A stretch of DNA of 64,000 nt from Ecdyonurus torrentis (GCA_949318235.1 OX439127.1:29437453-29501452), one strand, 5' to 3'; counted from the first letter of the stretch, positions 1 to 13,283 are shown. The notes: a model not told the origin generated them from the sequence alone. Translations and numbers: made by a program.

Positions 1-342
1 ATATTTAGGGTGAAATTGAATGTAATTAGATTCGGATTGATTTAAAATTAACCTATTTACTGCAGTACAAAAATATTCTGATTCTGATACCGTTATATTT
101 TAAATTTAAGATGCAATACCTCATTATCCGCCACTATATAATCACACGCACATAATATAAAATCATAAGTACGAATAATTAGATACATGTATGTACATGT
201 ATATATTGTGAGCAGTATTGTGTCGACCAATAATAAACTTGATCCTGCAGTTCTAATGTAAAGTTTATTACCGCGGTCATATGAACATAATGTATTAAAC
301 ATATAGATATATCTTCTAAATGATATCATGGATCATTTTTAT

Positions 343-373
<31 letters not shown>

Positions 374-802
374 TTATAATAATAATAATAAAATAATGAT
401 AATAATTAGCGTACTTTCAAGTCAAAATATGATGTTACATAATGGGATACATAATTAATATATCATTTTATTATGAATCGATATTATAGTCGTGTATGAT
501 ACAATATAATATAATATAATCATATTTGATAGCAATTTTAGCGATATACGTATAATAATTATAGTAAAAGAAAAGTATATAAAATACATAATAAAAAATA
601 CTGTCATATATAGCAGATGATAATAAAATAATTTAATAATTATAAGAAAATAATTATTTAATATAACATAAACAAAACGTTGAACTTTTTATTGATCTAA
701 TATTTTGTATAATATATAGTGTGTTTTGATTTCACTTATTGCAGCATTTAAATTTCAATCTGCTAAAAAAATCTTCAATAAAATCTTGGGTATATTTAGA
801 AT
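1..802. other. AT-rich non-coding stretch
   Basis: No coding signal seen. It holds a poly(A) run near 346-372 followed by short AAT repeats. The only open frames are short and low in complexity. Confidence 0.5.
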
Positions 803-899
803 GAAGTTCCTCGGATAAAAAGTCCTATACCTGTGCGCAGCTCGCCGACACGCTATATACCTGTGTGCAAAGGCGCAGGTCCTTTTATCTGCGGAACTT
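803..899. repeat. Short foldback hairpin
   Basis: The left arm (AAGTTCCTCGGATAAAA... from 803) is the imperfect reverse complement of the right arm, which ends TTATCTGCGGAACTT near 899. The copies of ACCTG near the inner ends also pair. It could be a small MITE or a solo palindrome. No target duplication was identified. Confidence 0.5.
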
Positions 900-1474
900 T
901 TTTTCGCGGACCTTCTTTCATACATTCAAATCTTGTCGTGACAAGTATTATCATCGTTGCGAAGGGTAGAAGTTATTGGCAGACTTTTCACGGCAAAAGA
1001 ATTTTAATTAACATTATATGGAATTATACGACTCGTTTTCCCCTATACATCTCGGCATATATATGACAGTATCAAGCCGTCCGTATATTTACTAAAACGG
1101 CCGCACTATGGCTATGGATATTAACATGTTGTAGTATTATAGGACCTCATAACAGGTAAACCGAAAGTTAATCGGTGGTTCAGTTATAGCCGAGTAGGGT
1201 TATATTTTAACACCGTATACAGACAAAAAGGCCCACGGTATATATATGGGTCTTAAATTTGATCCTAGCATTCTAGCAATATGGCCCCCTGCATATCCAG
1301 AATTTAAAAATGTATATATGACGTATATATATTTAATTAAATCTTGAATATGTATATTTATTGTTAAAATAGTTAGTTCATTCCTAATTTCACTGCACTG
1401 CTACTGATATTACTCTTAGAAACCTATGGATAGTTATAGCTATATTTATAACATAATATTCTACTTTTTGGCGA

Positions 1475-1682
1475 TTAAGCATTATTCATCACATGACGCG
1501 TAAATTTGACGTGCGTCGACGCGCGTAACAAAGCTGGAACAATATAAACAAATGGAGCCGTTCACATGGTTTTTGAAAATAAATGTGAACGGCTCCACTT
1601 GTTTACATTGTTCCAGCTTTGTTACGCGCGTCGACGCACGTTGACGCGCGTCAAATTTACGCGTCATGTGAATAATGCTTAA
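1475..1682. mobile_element. Foldback MITE with TTAA ends (piggyBac-like)
   Basis: Two arms of about 90 bp are near-perfect reverse complements around a loop of about 20 bp near 1571-1590. The arms start GCATTATTC just inside TTAA at 1475-1478 and end GAATAATGC just before TTAA at 1679-1682. One arm carries a 10 bp insertion in a GACGCGCGTC-type motif. TTAA duplication is the hallmark of piggyBac-type insertion, so this looks like a piggyBac-derived MITE with almost no internal sequence. The TTAA is part of the palindrome, so the family call is inference. Confidence 0.75.
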
Positions 1683-4368
1683 TACTGGAGTGCCGCAGGT
1701 AGAACAGGTAGCGGTAGCAATTTTATTAATTACTTCAGTGCGAAACGCACAAGGAAGAGTTCGAGCACGCGTTTTCTGTCTCACTCTCAAATAATAAAGG
1801 CACGCGCGTGTTCAACGGAAATAAAGTAAATGACACTTAATTGAGCGTGCTCCAATGCAACGCGAGTTCATAATTGTTTGCTATACAGTATAATATTTCC
1901 TAATTGCAATTTAAGTCTCTTTTATACATTTAAAGTTTAATATTAATATATAATAAAATAAATTTAAATTTATAACATTAACTCATTATATTATGTATAT
2001 ATTTTGGTATTTTACATATAAATTATAATATAAAAATTAAGAATGCGTTTACTTTATTTATTTAATTATTATATATTTCATGAAATTTATAAAAATATAT
2101 ACCATTATTGGAAATTTGCGTAAACCGTATAGTGTTTATTAATATAATTATATTATGTGTATTATTACGATACTACGATAATTACGATATTACGATAATT
2201 TTAAAACAGTTTTGTTGCTAAAAACCAGTTTAAGAGCCTTTATGAATCGCACCTCTTGATTGTAAAACTTTTAAGAACAATAGTTTCATCTAAAAATTAT
2301 TGCAAATAAGTACTCAGGGATAATGTTTTTTTATTTTATTTTTTATTTTTATTTATATTATTATTTCATCTTTAGCATTTTACCATGCAGATGAATGCAG
2401 AAAAAATAATTTTGAATTATTCGATTGAATTTCATAAGAATAGGGAAGGTGTAAAATAACGTGCATGGTTAATATATGACAAGTTTTAACTATTACTCCT
2501 ATATAATGTAATTCAGAACGCTATAATATAGTATATTATATCTACCCTCCTTTGTTTGTTTCTTTTTGTTTTGCATTGATTAATTTTGCAATAATTTCAT
2601 ATGCATCCTACAATGATTATCCTTCAATTATATTATGTTTGAGAGAGAGAGAGAGAGAGAAGAGAGAGAGAATTGTTTTGGATATGGATATAATAACACC
2701 CGTTGGAATTGATTTTTTAACAATATACGATTAGTTAATATAAAAATTCTTTTGATTTTAGAATGTAACGTATATATATACACACAGCACTCCGTCCCCT
2801 CTTTTTTAAGATGAGAAAGTACTATGTTATTAAAGAAAAAATCACTAAAAAAAAAAGGCTTTAGCTCGCAATTTTTTTATATTTTTATTGTTTATTTTAT
2901 TTTTTGAACACATATATTTTTTTTATATAATTGTTATTACTTCTTATAAAGTTTCACCGCAAGTATAGCATGTTATTATGCTGTATTATGCAGATAATGA
3001 AACGAGGCAAGGAAGCACACTCAAGGTTTCACAGAAAACTGGTGGAGACGCGGAAGCACAGAAGCTCCACACCTTTGTTGTTTGGACAACCGGAAATGTT
3101 CAGAAGGTTGTAAAATTTAGATCTAATAAAGTAATAAAAATAGGAGCTATAAAATATTTAACGCTCGTATTAAGTTGAATTTCATTTAGTATTATTATAC
3201 TGTATATTAAAATTTGGATTTGATGTTGACTAAGCCATGGATTATGTAGAGTAACGTGGCGTTGGATGCGGATCACAGTAATATATAATGCAACTTTATT
3301 CTTTGCAAAAATTATATAATAATTCATCTGAGAATATTGCAGTCTTGTAGTTATATACGTAAACTTTCTTTAACGTTAAGTCATTTAATTTAGCAGTTAT
3401 ACAGTATATAGCACACTATAAATTTAACAAATAAGAATAGGAAATATGAAATTTTATTGACCCAGGTAGTTCATACAATAAGTGACATATTGGTTGTTAC
3501 AACAAGCGTTTGGTCTATATAGTTATTATAGTTATTACTTACAATTAACAAAATAATAATAATTAATATATTTACAACTGCATTAATGAATTGGTTCATT
3601 TTCAATAGTCTATTTTTTTTAATAACAAAAAATTACTAACAGTAAGTTTTAAGTAAGACATCATAATTTAGTCAGTAAAATGTTACAAATTTGCGTGTGT
3701 GGTATTCTGTATACGTATAAGGACATCAATTTTACCAATTTTTAAATTATAGGATCAAAATATGCAGATCAATTATAATATTCTTTATGTATTAAAAAAA
3801 AAAGTTTTTAAATAATGAATTATTGTTCAAATTTCTGAAAGTATTGATGGCAGATTGTCATATATTTTTGCTGTAATGTAATATGGGCTGCTTTCATATA
3901 TATATAGCTTAGATTTATGTTTTGGGACCAATAATAAACGTTAGCTTTAACTTAAACGTTAACTTACGTTGACAACAACTTAAAAATCTTTTTAAAACGA
4001 CATGTATTTTTTTATTATTTATTTATAGGTTTATATTTATTTATGTATAGTTAGTTTTTTTGCTTACATTTATTAAATTAATAAAGAAACATTTATTTAT
4101 CGTCTCTTGATTCTTTTTAATCAGTTATATATTTGACTTTTGTTAAAAATAAAGTCAAAGATATATTGCTATAAATATATTAACTTCAATTTTTGTTAAA
4201 GTTAACGAGTAAACGACAGTAAGACTGGTACATTATGGCATTAAAAATAAAATTATTAATAATAATAAATCCAAGATTATTCAAGATTATCATTTTTAAG
4301 ATTTTATTTCTACTTTTAGGTGAAATTTGGCTAGCGTATTTGTTGTTAAAACATATACAATAGTGAAT
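1683..4368. other. AT-rich non-coding stretch
   Basis: No gene recognised. It contains a (GA)n tract near 2641-2670, A/T homopolymers and a slightly GC-richer patch near 3000-3110 with short open frames but no domain signature. Confidence 0.45.
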
Positions 4369-4655
4369 AGACCCCTTTCACGTCCTTGCACTTTGTTGCC
4401 ATGTTTGTGGTGCCTAATGTATTGTCCAGCATAGGGGAAACATCATTTCTCCTAATTTTTCACTTAATAAGAGTTTATTTCAACTGAACAATTTTTTCTC
4501 ATATTCTTCGAGCTTACTAGGAGCTATAAGTCTTTGATTGAGGTTTGAAGCTTCTTTTGCTATTAAAAAAATAAAAATGACATTTTTCCTATGCTGGCCT
4601 CTGTATGGATAACCAGCAAAATGGCGGCTCTTAAATATGAGTGCAACCGGTCTAT
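4369..4655. mobile_element. Decayed inverted-repeat element
   Basis: The outer ends are related: TAGACCCCTTTCACGTCCTT near 4369 against the reverse complement of the segment ending near 4655 (TAGACCGGTTGCACT). Inside, CCAGCATAGGGGAAA at 4426-4440 pairs with TTTTTCCTATGCTGG at 4583-4597. Two nested inverted pairs about 290 bp apart fit a degraded MITE. No clear target duplication. Confidence 0.5.
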
Positions 4656-4906
4656 AGTTAGCTACCATTTAAAGCTGCTAAATGAAAAAAACGCTAAAAA
4701 GTTAATTAAACCCTTAAAAATATAACTTGCATTTTTTTTCTTTTTTAAAGTCTAAAAAAGTCTTAGAGCTATTTAGAGCTAAGATTTTCTTGTAAAAATC
4801 TTTGTAAATGCTACAAAAATTAAAAAAAAAAAAAATATATAATAATAAAAAAAGTGCTCTGCGCTCTGCGCAACAATAAAATATACAATAAACAATCGTA
4901 ATATAA

Positions 4907-4962
4907 CTGCAAGGCGTTGTGAGGGCTATGACAGCCTATGACAGCCCGATTTGACAAAGCTT
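4907..4962 (-). repeat. Dispersed retroposon-like repeat, copy 1 (inverted)
   Basis: Read on the minus strand it matches the copies at 9414-9474 and 24202-24275, sharing GTCA, AGCCCTCACAACGCCTT and flanking bases. This copy has an internal duplication of CTATGACAGC. The family looks like the 3' end of a SINE or LINE. Confidence 0.6.
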
Positions 4963-5085
4963 CTGAACTCTAATTTTAACATAGACAATAAATATAAAAT
5001 TACTGTTTTTATACAAAACGAATCCGTTCACTCCTTGATATTTGTTTGTTTCAATTTGTTTATTTTAATTTTTCAGAACCCTTTA

Positions 5086-5091
<6 letters not shown>

Positions 5092-5157
<66 letters not shown>

Positions 5158-5175
5158 CACACACACACACACACA
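5092..5175. repeat. (AT)n then (AC)n microsatellite
   Basis: Uninterrupted AT dinucleotides to about 5150, followed by a short AC tract to about 5175. The open frames across it are repeat artefacts. Confidence 0.9.
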
Positions 5176-5750
5176 GTAATTTTATATTTATATAGTGATA
5201 GTTAATAAGTGACTTAAAAATAAATCACAAACATGTATATGTCTGTAAATTATATAATTTCATCGTCTCTCTCTCTCTCTCTTTTCTCTTGCCCGCGTTA
5301 ATTTTACTTACAAACAATTATATTGGGGAAAAAGTCTATCTGATTGAAATTGTTATTCATTTATTGATGTGCATATAATATGAGATATAAGGAAAACAAG
5401 AATTATGCACATTATATAGTTAGTTTTTTTCCCTGGTGTCTTGCCTTTTGAAATGTTAAATTTGGTATTTACGATACTATGTATAGTTATTTATAGTCAG
5501 GCAATATTATACAGGGCAGAAAAATACTGTATAAATATTAAATATGTATAATAAATACTGTATAATAAATAAATTATATACCCATCATATCTCCAGGTTT
5601 TTGTATATTGTTTTTAATATATATAGCAATATAATATATTTATCTTAATAAAGTTAAATGTGATTATATAGAATTCGCAGATCGGTTGATCGGGTTGATT
5701 GTTTTTAAGAAATAAGAAAAGGTGTAAAATTTTATGAGTAAAAAGTAAAC
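5176..5750. other. Non-coding stretch downstream of cuticle gene A
   Basis: Holds a short (TC)n tract near 5270-5282 and AT-rich sequence. No gene seen. Confidence 0.45.
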
Positions 5751-5756
5751 TTTATT
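5751..5756 (-). terminator. Polyadenylation signal of cuticle gene A
   Basis: AATAAA on the minus strand, about 190 bp past the stop codon of the cuticle gene ending at 5945. Assigned by position and consensus only. Confidence 0.5.
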
Positions 5757-5944
5757 GCTCATTTATAGCATATATGATATAAAAAAAATGTTTATAAATA
5801 TGAACTTACATACAATGGAATCATAACAGAGATAACTACTAGAGAAGTACAATAATTCTCCAGATATCTCAAAAACAGTCATTCAGAATCATGCACAACA
5901 CAATGAGATATATTTATACATTGATCGTCAATTGACTGTTTTTC

Positions 5945-6980
5945 TTACAGACGTGCTCGTGCTTCAGCGTGAGCTGCAAAGTGTGCAGCCTTAGCGACTG
6001 CAACATCAGGGGCATCCTGAAGATACACGCTTTGGGGCACAACGTGAGCAACTCCAGCAGCAGGTGCAACTGGCAGGTTAGTGGCAGCCACACGGAATCC
6101 ATTGACGGGATCAGCGATGTAGTTGACGGTCTGGACGATTCCATTGGAGTCAATGTAAGAGTATCCTCCACGGGTCACACCATCGTAGGTCTTAACCTCG
6201 TGCTTGGAAGATGGTCCTCCAGCATAACCGTAGCTGTACTGTCCGAGTTCATCCTGAGCGTGGTACTGGCTGCTGGCTACTGCAGGGGCGGCATAACTGT
6301 GCACTGCAGGAGTGGCATAGGTGTGCACGGGACTGCTGACAGCAAATGGGGCAGCAACAGCAACTGGGATAGAAGCACGTGCCTTTGCCTCGTTCACTGC
6401 AGTGAGGTGGGCGATTTTAGCGGCAGCAACCTCGGGAGTGTCTTGCACAGGTAGAGGGGCAGCAAGGTTGGCAACTACGGGAATAGGGGCAGCAACAGGG
6501 GCAACAACAGGGGCTTGGGGAGCCACTGGCAAGTTGGTAGCAGCAACACGGAATCCATGGACGGGATCGGCGATGTAATTTACAGTTTGCACGATTCCAT
6601 TAGCGTCAACATAAGAGTATCCTCCACGAGTCACACCATCGAAGGTCTTAACCTCGTGCTTGGTAGATGGTCCTCCAGCATAGCCGTAGCTGTACTGGCC
6701 GAGTTCATCCTGAGCGTGGTACTGGCTGCTTGCCAAGGCAGGAGCTGCATAGGCATGCACTGCTGGGCTAGCATAAGCCAATGGTGCGACCAAATGACCA
6801 GGTTTGGCCACAACCACAGCAACTACGGCTGACAGGATAATCTGCACACACGGAAAATACTTTCAGTTATAATTATTGTATATATATTATTTTAATCGCA
6901 TCTCAATTTAATATTAAATATATTATATATAATAGAGAGAGGAGCTCAATTTAATATTAAATATATTATATATAATAGAG

Positions 6981-7075
<95 letters not shown>

Positions 7076-7498
7076 CAACTATAGAAATTATATGTGCGTA
7101 CAACTTTTGACATTTAAATTATTGCATTTCAAGGCAGTTTTAGCAGCTTTGAATTATATATTATCGTTACATTATAACCTCTATTTTATTATATATATAT
7201 ATAGTACGTATATAAAAAATTGAAAATACAGCATTCAAAATTCTTATGATCTTTTTGGATCCATAAGAATATAGTATCCCAAAGTTCGATCTAATTAAAA
7301 ATCAATGCGATTGTATATAAACTAAGAAAGTGAAATTTGAAAAATAATATAACGTTTGATTTTTTTTACATAGTGCATTATATTTATTTAAAAAAAAAAA
7401 ATTATATAAAAGTATATGATATATATTTATATATTATTGAGTAATTTGAAAAAAATTAATAAACAAGAAATATTAAAAATTCTTACCAAAGATCTCAT
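5945..7498 (-). CDS. Two-domain Rebers-Riddiford cuticle protein (gene A)
   Basis: Structural chitin-binding protein of the exoskeleton, secreted by epidermis. Exons: 7487-7498 (ATG AGA TCT TTG, then donor gtaaga) and 5945-6841 (after acceptor gtgtgcag). Joined in phase 0 they give 302 residues. The join yields a textbook signal peptide, MRSLIILSAVVAVVVA, likely cut before KPG; without the mini-exon the large frame has only a GTG and no true start. Two chitin_bind_4 (R&R) units follow, at about residues 52-109 and 203-262, each with YHAQDELGQYSYGYAGG, DGVTRGGYSY and ADPV.GFRVAATNLP. They are separated by Ala/Pro/Val-rich linkers and a helix-like segment rich in AK.AH..A..EA.AR. That segment recurs at the C-terminus, which ends EARARL. 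The intron is 645 bp and contains a long (GA)n. Tandem paralog: gene B at 13284. The long antisense frames over it are shadows. Confidence 0.92.
6902..7071. repeat. 43-bp tandem duplication running into (GA)n
   Basis: A segment starting CTCAATTTAATATTAAATAT is repeated with a 43 bp period (6902-6944 and 6945-6987). The second copy runs into about 100 bp of (GA)n ending near 7071. It lies in the intron of cuticle gene A. Slippage at the GA tract is the likely origin. Confidence 0.85.
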
Positions 7499-7547
7499 GT
7501 TAACTTTTTGGATTTGTGTGTGTCCCCCGTTAGCTAGACGGCTGGAA

Positions 7548-7581
7548 TCTGATGAAGCATGGAGGTGCGCATGCTTTTATA
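7548..7581 (-). promoter_or_regulatory. Core promoter of cuticle gene A
   Basis: On the minus strand a TATAAAA box (7575-7581) lies about 30 bp before an initiator-like ATCAGA (7548-7553). A 5' UTR of roughly 53 bp then leads to the ATG at 7498. Upstream, near 7600-7700, is a GC-rich patch with GTCGCGGCC at 7619-7627, a 9-mer also found upstream of gene B. Confidence 0.75.
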
Positions 7582-7699
7582 TATCACACGGGAGCTCCCG
7601 TCGTTGATGCTCTCTGTGGTCGCGGCCGCCACTCCGGCCACGCTCCAGACGGGCATCAAGGGAGGGGCAGGGGCTAGGTTACCTTGCTAAAGGTGGAGC

Positions 7700-8595
7700 T
7701 GCCTCGCCTTATGCCTAGATTGATCAATTCTTATTGCGTTTGCGGATCCCCTCTACTTTGTCTAACTTTGCCTACGCTTGATATATCATCAAATGATATC
7801 CATGTTTTTTTCTGACCCTGACCAAACAACATCCGCCTATACTTCCTAATAATCATCACGCTTTTCTTATTTTATAAAGTAATAAAGTCTGGCGAGCGCC
7901 TATGCAGCTTACCATAACGCGGAGATCATGACCATACGATTCACCCACACCAAAACTGGAGTGAACTGGAGTCAGGGACCTGAACTTTTTACTGCGCATG
8001 TTGTACGCAATCACTGCAAACAAATCTCAAAGCAGATGAACATAGCATATAGCATTATACAGTATAGGTATTCTATAATTTGTCACCATTTTTCTGAGAG
8101 TCAAAACATTATAGTAGGTATAGTTTATAAATAATAATTTGTTTCAGCAACTATTATTACATAGTTAGGTGCATAGTATTTGTGCAATTTAATTATGAGA
8201 TTTTATTTTTGCTGCAAGAGGGATATATTTTACCAACTTTTTTTTTACATATTAATAACTTTATCTAAAAAATTTCCACTGTCATCTGGTTCGTACATAA
8301 TTACGCGAAGACCTTGATTGCAAAAAATGTTTCCAAAATATGTGTGTAGTGTAGGCTAGAGTGAGAGAGTGAAGAGAGAGAGAGAGACGAATGATCAGCT
8401 TTTGGATACAAGTTGACCATCAGAATATCTGAACGACCCTTTACAAAAAAAAAAGTCATTTATATCAAATTAGTAAATAAAGAATTAGATTTTGTATATA
8501 ACCAAACAATCGAAAGTGAACCATAATACCGAAGTATAATAATATTCTCTAGCCGTGTGTACCGATTTCTGTAATTATAGACCTTTATATATATA

Positions 8596-8647
<52 letters not shown>

Positions 8648-9413
8648 TTAAAGGGGCAACTTCCTGCATTTGGTTCAATTTGATTTGCAAATTGGTTCAA
8701 CATTTGGCAATATATGATACTTTTATACATATATAGCCGATATATGTATTTTATCGTATATTATACTATTAGCTATATAGACCTAAAATAGATCAACGTT
8801 ATACTATTCAGAAAAATATAGTTACATTACAGAGAATTATAATGTTTTGTAAATTTCATGGCTTCAATTATTAAGGAATGAAACGGTCATTCAAATTCAG
8901 AACAAGTGTATCAACATTTTTTACTGCGATATAATAAATAATAAAACTAACATAATTATGTTTATATTATATAATCTTTTCATATAAATTCTAACTATTA
9001 AAAATGATCTTATTTTATCTTGCTTCTCATTTCTGCTGAATTTACGTCAATGCAAAAGTGGCTCAAAACCTCAGGACGATTAATTTCTTTAAGTGTTATT
9101 GCCAGTTTAGACTCACAAAAAAATTACATAAAATTCAATACCATGCAACTATATATATAATATATAATATATTAGCTTTTGGTAATGTATTATATTAAAA
9201 CAGATAAATTAATAGCAATATTAAATTATTCTGTACAATTTATTCTCTATTTATTTAAATATTCCAATATTTTATGAACAAATTTTGCATCAAAATATCA
9301 GAAATGTATAATGTCATTTTTTTTTCTGCAATTTTTGTCTCAATTTGTCTCCATTAGTTGTATTATTTTTTGCTTATATTATGTAATATTCTCATAATGT
9401 TGCGGTCAAGGTT
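7700..9413. other. Non-coding stretch upstream of cuticle gene A
   Basis: No gene recognised. Holds a short GA tract near 8370-8390 and an (AT)n microsatellite near 8600-8645. Confidence 0.45.
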
Positions 9414-9474
9414 TTGTAAAATAAAAGGCAGTCAAGCCCTTGCTCGCAACGCCTTAATAAAGTTATACTTATTA
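9414..9474 (+). repeat. Dispersed retroposon-like repeat, copy 2
   Basis: Starts GGTCAAGGTTTTGTAAAATA, then GTCAAGCCCT and CAACGCCTTAATAAAGTTA, and ends in a TTATT-type tail. It matches the copy at 24202 almost throughout. The 3' AATAAAGTTA plus simple tail is typical of LINE or SINE 3' ends. Confidence 0.65.
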
Positions 9475-9492
9475 TCTAAATATATTTAGATA

Positions 9493-9546
<54 letters not shown>

Positions 9547-11094
9547 GATATATTTATATGTATATATCTAATATTTATATACAAAAAAATAATTATAATA
9601 TTCATCAATTTGAATGTTAGCCATAATTCAAATAAAGTTATTAAATATATAACAATTCAATTGAATTTCACTTGTTTTTTAAACTTTGGAATATTTTTTA
9701 ACTGCTAAAACAAAATGGATTAAAATGATTTTCAAATGAAATGTACTTTATTTTTTAACACAAATTTGTATTTTGTATAATACAAACCTATTCTATTAAA
9801 AATAACACTTTGTTTTCGCAAATCAACTACACATTTTGAATTACTATAAAATACATAAAAAATTCAATTTTGATCATATTAACATGTCCAACCTTAACAA
9901 CTTGAAAAACTACTTCAGCAGCCTTGGTTATTATTAATTAAGGTAAAAAATTCCATAATATTCCAAGGCATTTGACCTGCATTGGTATTCATCATATTGT
10001 CTGCTGCAAGTTCGATAAAACAAATGCTGTACCATAGTTAACAAGTTAACGCTTTATTTTTTTTTTTTTTGAAGTCAATGCATGTTTCACACGTTCATTA
10101 AAATGTAATACACATTTTTTTTTTGCCATTTACAGAAAATATGTACACAAACTAAACTATACTGTATTTAACAAATAATGCTAATATAATTATGTTACTG
10201 TACTTATATTTTGAAAGCAAATTTACTTTTGAAGAATATATGAAAGCAAGAAATAAATTAGGCAAATATCTGTATGCAAATTTATCTTGTGCAGAAAAAT
10301 ACAGAATATAGGGCGGGGGGAAAACATCATCGTTACAGCAACATACTACAGTATTTTGCAAGTCCAGTATAGCAATGATGTTGTAATGGCCTGTTTATAA
10401 ACAGGGAGCATTATACACATATATACACGGGGAGCAATATTTGCACTAGACAATTTAAATCAAATTGCATAAAACTGCTATGGTTTTAAATGGAGATTAT
10501 TATGCAATCAAATTTATTATTATACAGTATACTCATATTGTACACGTACCGTATGTGAATATAATAATAATATTGTGAGTAATGAGAAGTGCGTCTACAA
10601 GTCATTCTTACTTAATTTCTGTGTGTAGTGTGTGTTAAATGTAAATTTTAAGACCATATTAATATATATATATATATATTAAAATATTATATAATCTTAA
10701 CAAAAGTCAAGATATAGTATAATATAGTAATACTATATACATATTAAAAAACTATAACACTTTCCTTTATTGCATTCCGATCATTCTTTTAAATCCTTCA
10801 AAATATATATATTATCAAACTTTTGGCTTCAGGAAAAGCTCAGCAGTAAAATTATTTTGTTAAGGTAATATAATTATTATTTTCAACTGATTCGTGATGC
10901 ATTTAGTGATTCGGAAAACGATCCTATTTCATCATAATAATACTAATCTATGTTCTACACACACACACACACGTTTTTTGTTCCGGCATACTCTTAATAG
11001 GTCTTTGTTTTGATTTAAAATTTTAAACGTATTTTGAATTATAGAACGTGTGCTATAACAAAAAAACAATATTAGTATAAGTACAACAAGTTAA
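9475..11094. other. AT-rich non-coding stretch
   Basis: No gene recognised. (AT)n microsatellite near 9498-9542, short poly(T) tracts, a short (AC)n near 10960. Confidence 0.45.
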
Positions 11095-12130
11095 CCCTCA
11101 CAGCACAGATTGAGATATCATACATATAATATATGCTTTTTATATACATATACCAAAGGTAATTATATGTATAATATCCGTATGTAGAAGGGATGATGAT
11201 CGTATGAGAAACGTTCAAACGTCCTACTTCGTGCGTAGATTATACGTATATCTCAAGACCCAAAGTATATGTATACCATACGGATACTATACGTATAGAA
11301 GGTAAATGCTTTTTTAAGAAAAAAATGAAAATATTAATTGTATAACAATTACTGTGGTATTAACTCCAAATCTGATACGTACCCAACTCACTCATTACTT
11401 GCCCCGGCTCACTTATTGTTTAACACTTACCACACTGCAGCGGACTTTTAGATTGCTATATTTTAATATGTCAAGTTGGGTATTTAAGCTTTACATTTAG
11501 GGGAACCTGACAGTAGTGAGTTCTTCAAATGCCAAGCCATACAGCTAATAACTTCTATCAGTTATAAAAACAATACAAAATAAAGTATCAATTTTATAAA
11601 AAAGTTATGATTCTACACATTACTATTTATAACTTTTTTCAAAAGTCACTCCAAACTTTTAATTAACAATCCTAATTACATTTTATGTTTTCTTTGGAAG
11701 ATTTTGATTTAGAACTTTTAAAAGCATTTTGATTCCAAGATGAATTAAAAATGAAGCTAATTTTTAAGTTTCAAAAACTTGGTTACTAAAATACACTGTA
11801 ATTAGCACTTTTAATTAACATCTATTAAAGGTTTGGAGGTATACGTTTAGTAAATGTATACAAATAGTTTATGTGTAGATGTAATTTTCAAAAATATTGC
11901 ATACCAATTCTATACGTGTAATATACATTTACACTCCATATGTAAAGTATACATATTGACTAATAAAGGAACAACTGTTTTGAAGCCGACTATAAGCAGT
12001 TGTTCCTTTATCAGTCAATAGCAGTATACCAAATGAATACATATATTATATGTTTGAAAATAAAATGCATATATCTGGTATATGGTAGATGAAAGGTATA
12101 TGTATATTATCTCATTGTGTGCTGTGTGGG
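11095..12130. mobile_element. About 1 kb terminal-inverted-repeat element, family unknown
   Basis: The left end starts CCCTCACAGCACAGATTGAG at 11095. The right end, read in reverse, is CCCACACAGCACACAATGAG ending at 12130, and both continue into ATATCATACATATA-like sequence. The interior is AT-rich with many TATACGTAT-type motifs and no transposase frame, so it is non-autonomous. AAGTT lies close to both edges and may be a target duplication, but this is uncertain. Confidence 0.55.
11956..12018. repeat. Perfect-stem hairpin inside the 11-12 kb element
   Basis: The arms TTGACTAATAAAGGAACAAC and GTTGTTCCTTTATCAGTCAA are reverse complements except for one base, with a loop of about 20 bp. It could be a nested miniature element or a subterminal fold of the surrounding transposon. 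Confidence 0.75.
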
Positions 12131-12277
12131 AAGTTTTTTTTTTTTTTTTTTTTTTTCATTTATTGATTTCTTAACAATATATTAAGGATTAATTATAATG
12201 ATAACGTTATTATTAAATGAAGTAATTAAATTAACCAAATGAAAAAATAAAGCATAAATCACATCCCCTCTAAATTG

Positions 12278-12325
<48 letters not shown>

Positions 12326-13151
12326 ATGGCTTATGTTATATAAAAAAGGTTAAAATATTATTTATTTATTTTAATTCTTAATAAGAGTGATGATAAATAT
12401 ATGACTATATACTTTCAAATTGAAAGTTTGAATTATACATTGTTTCAAAGTTCAAGTCCACCTCACTTTATCCAGTGATAACTGATAACAATATTTTAAA
12501 ATATATAATCACCGCGGCTTCTTATGCGTTTAGTTGAAGTTTGTCTTTGTGTTTGTTGGCTTAAAACAATTTCTATTCTTAACTTCATTATATAATAGAT
12601 GAATTACGGGTAGTGTGAAGTGAAATGAGATTTAAATTTATAAGAAATTCTTACATCCAGTCGTCATGGCAGTTGATGATTTTAATTAGAACAAATATAG
12701 TTAATAATAATAATATATATTATTATTCTTATAAAAATGTCAATAGATCGAGAGTAATTTATTAAAGTATACGCAGGAGCGTGCATAATCGTTAACTGAT
12801 TTGTTCCCCTAATTTTGGTATAAGGTAATGTATTGTTTGAATTATTTTGAGTTTTTGAGTATCAATATTATGCATTTTGACTTTTGTTATTAGTTGCCTA
12901 TAATAGGTTCAAACATTTAATGATAGCAATAATTATTTTCCACTCTATTAGGAATCATAATTACTGTGTATCTAATGATATCTCAATTGCTTTTTATTTT
13001 ATTTATACACCTAATTTTTATAATATACTATACTATATTATAATGACTATTCTATTACTATACTTTATTTCATACTTGTTTATTATATATTATTATTCAA
13101 TTTATTTATTCATTACAGTTTTAAAAAAAGCACAATTTGTTATTTTTGTAG
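12131..13151. other. Non-coding stretch downstream of cuticle gene B
   Basis: Poly(T) near 12135-12157, (GA)n at about 12283-12324, then AT-rich sequence with short low-complexity open frames. No gene seen. Confidence 0.45.
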
Positions 13152-13157
13152 TTTATT
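13152..13157 (-). terminator. Candidate polyadenylation signal of cuticle gene B
   Basis: AATAAA on the minus strand about 130 bp past the stop at 13284. Position and consensus only. Confidence 0.4.
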
Positions 13158-13283
13158 TATTTGTTGAGAGGTAAATATAGATACAGTTTGAAATTTCGAC
13201 AATTTTGTGATATGTGGAAGAAATGATGGACGGAGATTGCCGGTTTGGTAAATTTTGAATTCCAAGTTCATAAATCATATAAG

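Noticed and set aside
5969..6832. Plus-strand frames over cuticle gene A
   Set aside because: Antisense shadows of the R&R coding sequence, with no start context, domain or splice support.
6847..6847. GTG at 6847 as start of cuticle gene A
   Set aside because: It overlaps the splice acceptor gtgtgcag. The ATG mini-exon at 7487-7498 gives a complete signal peptide in phase.
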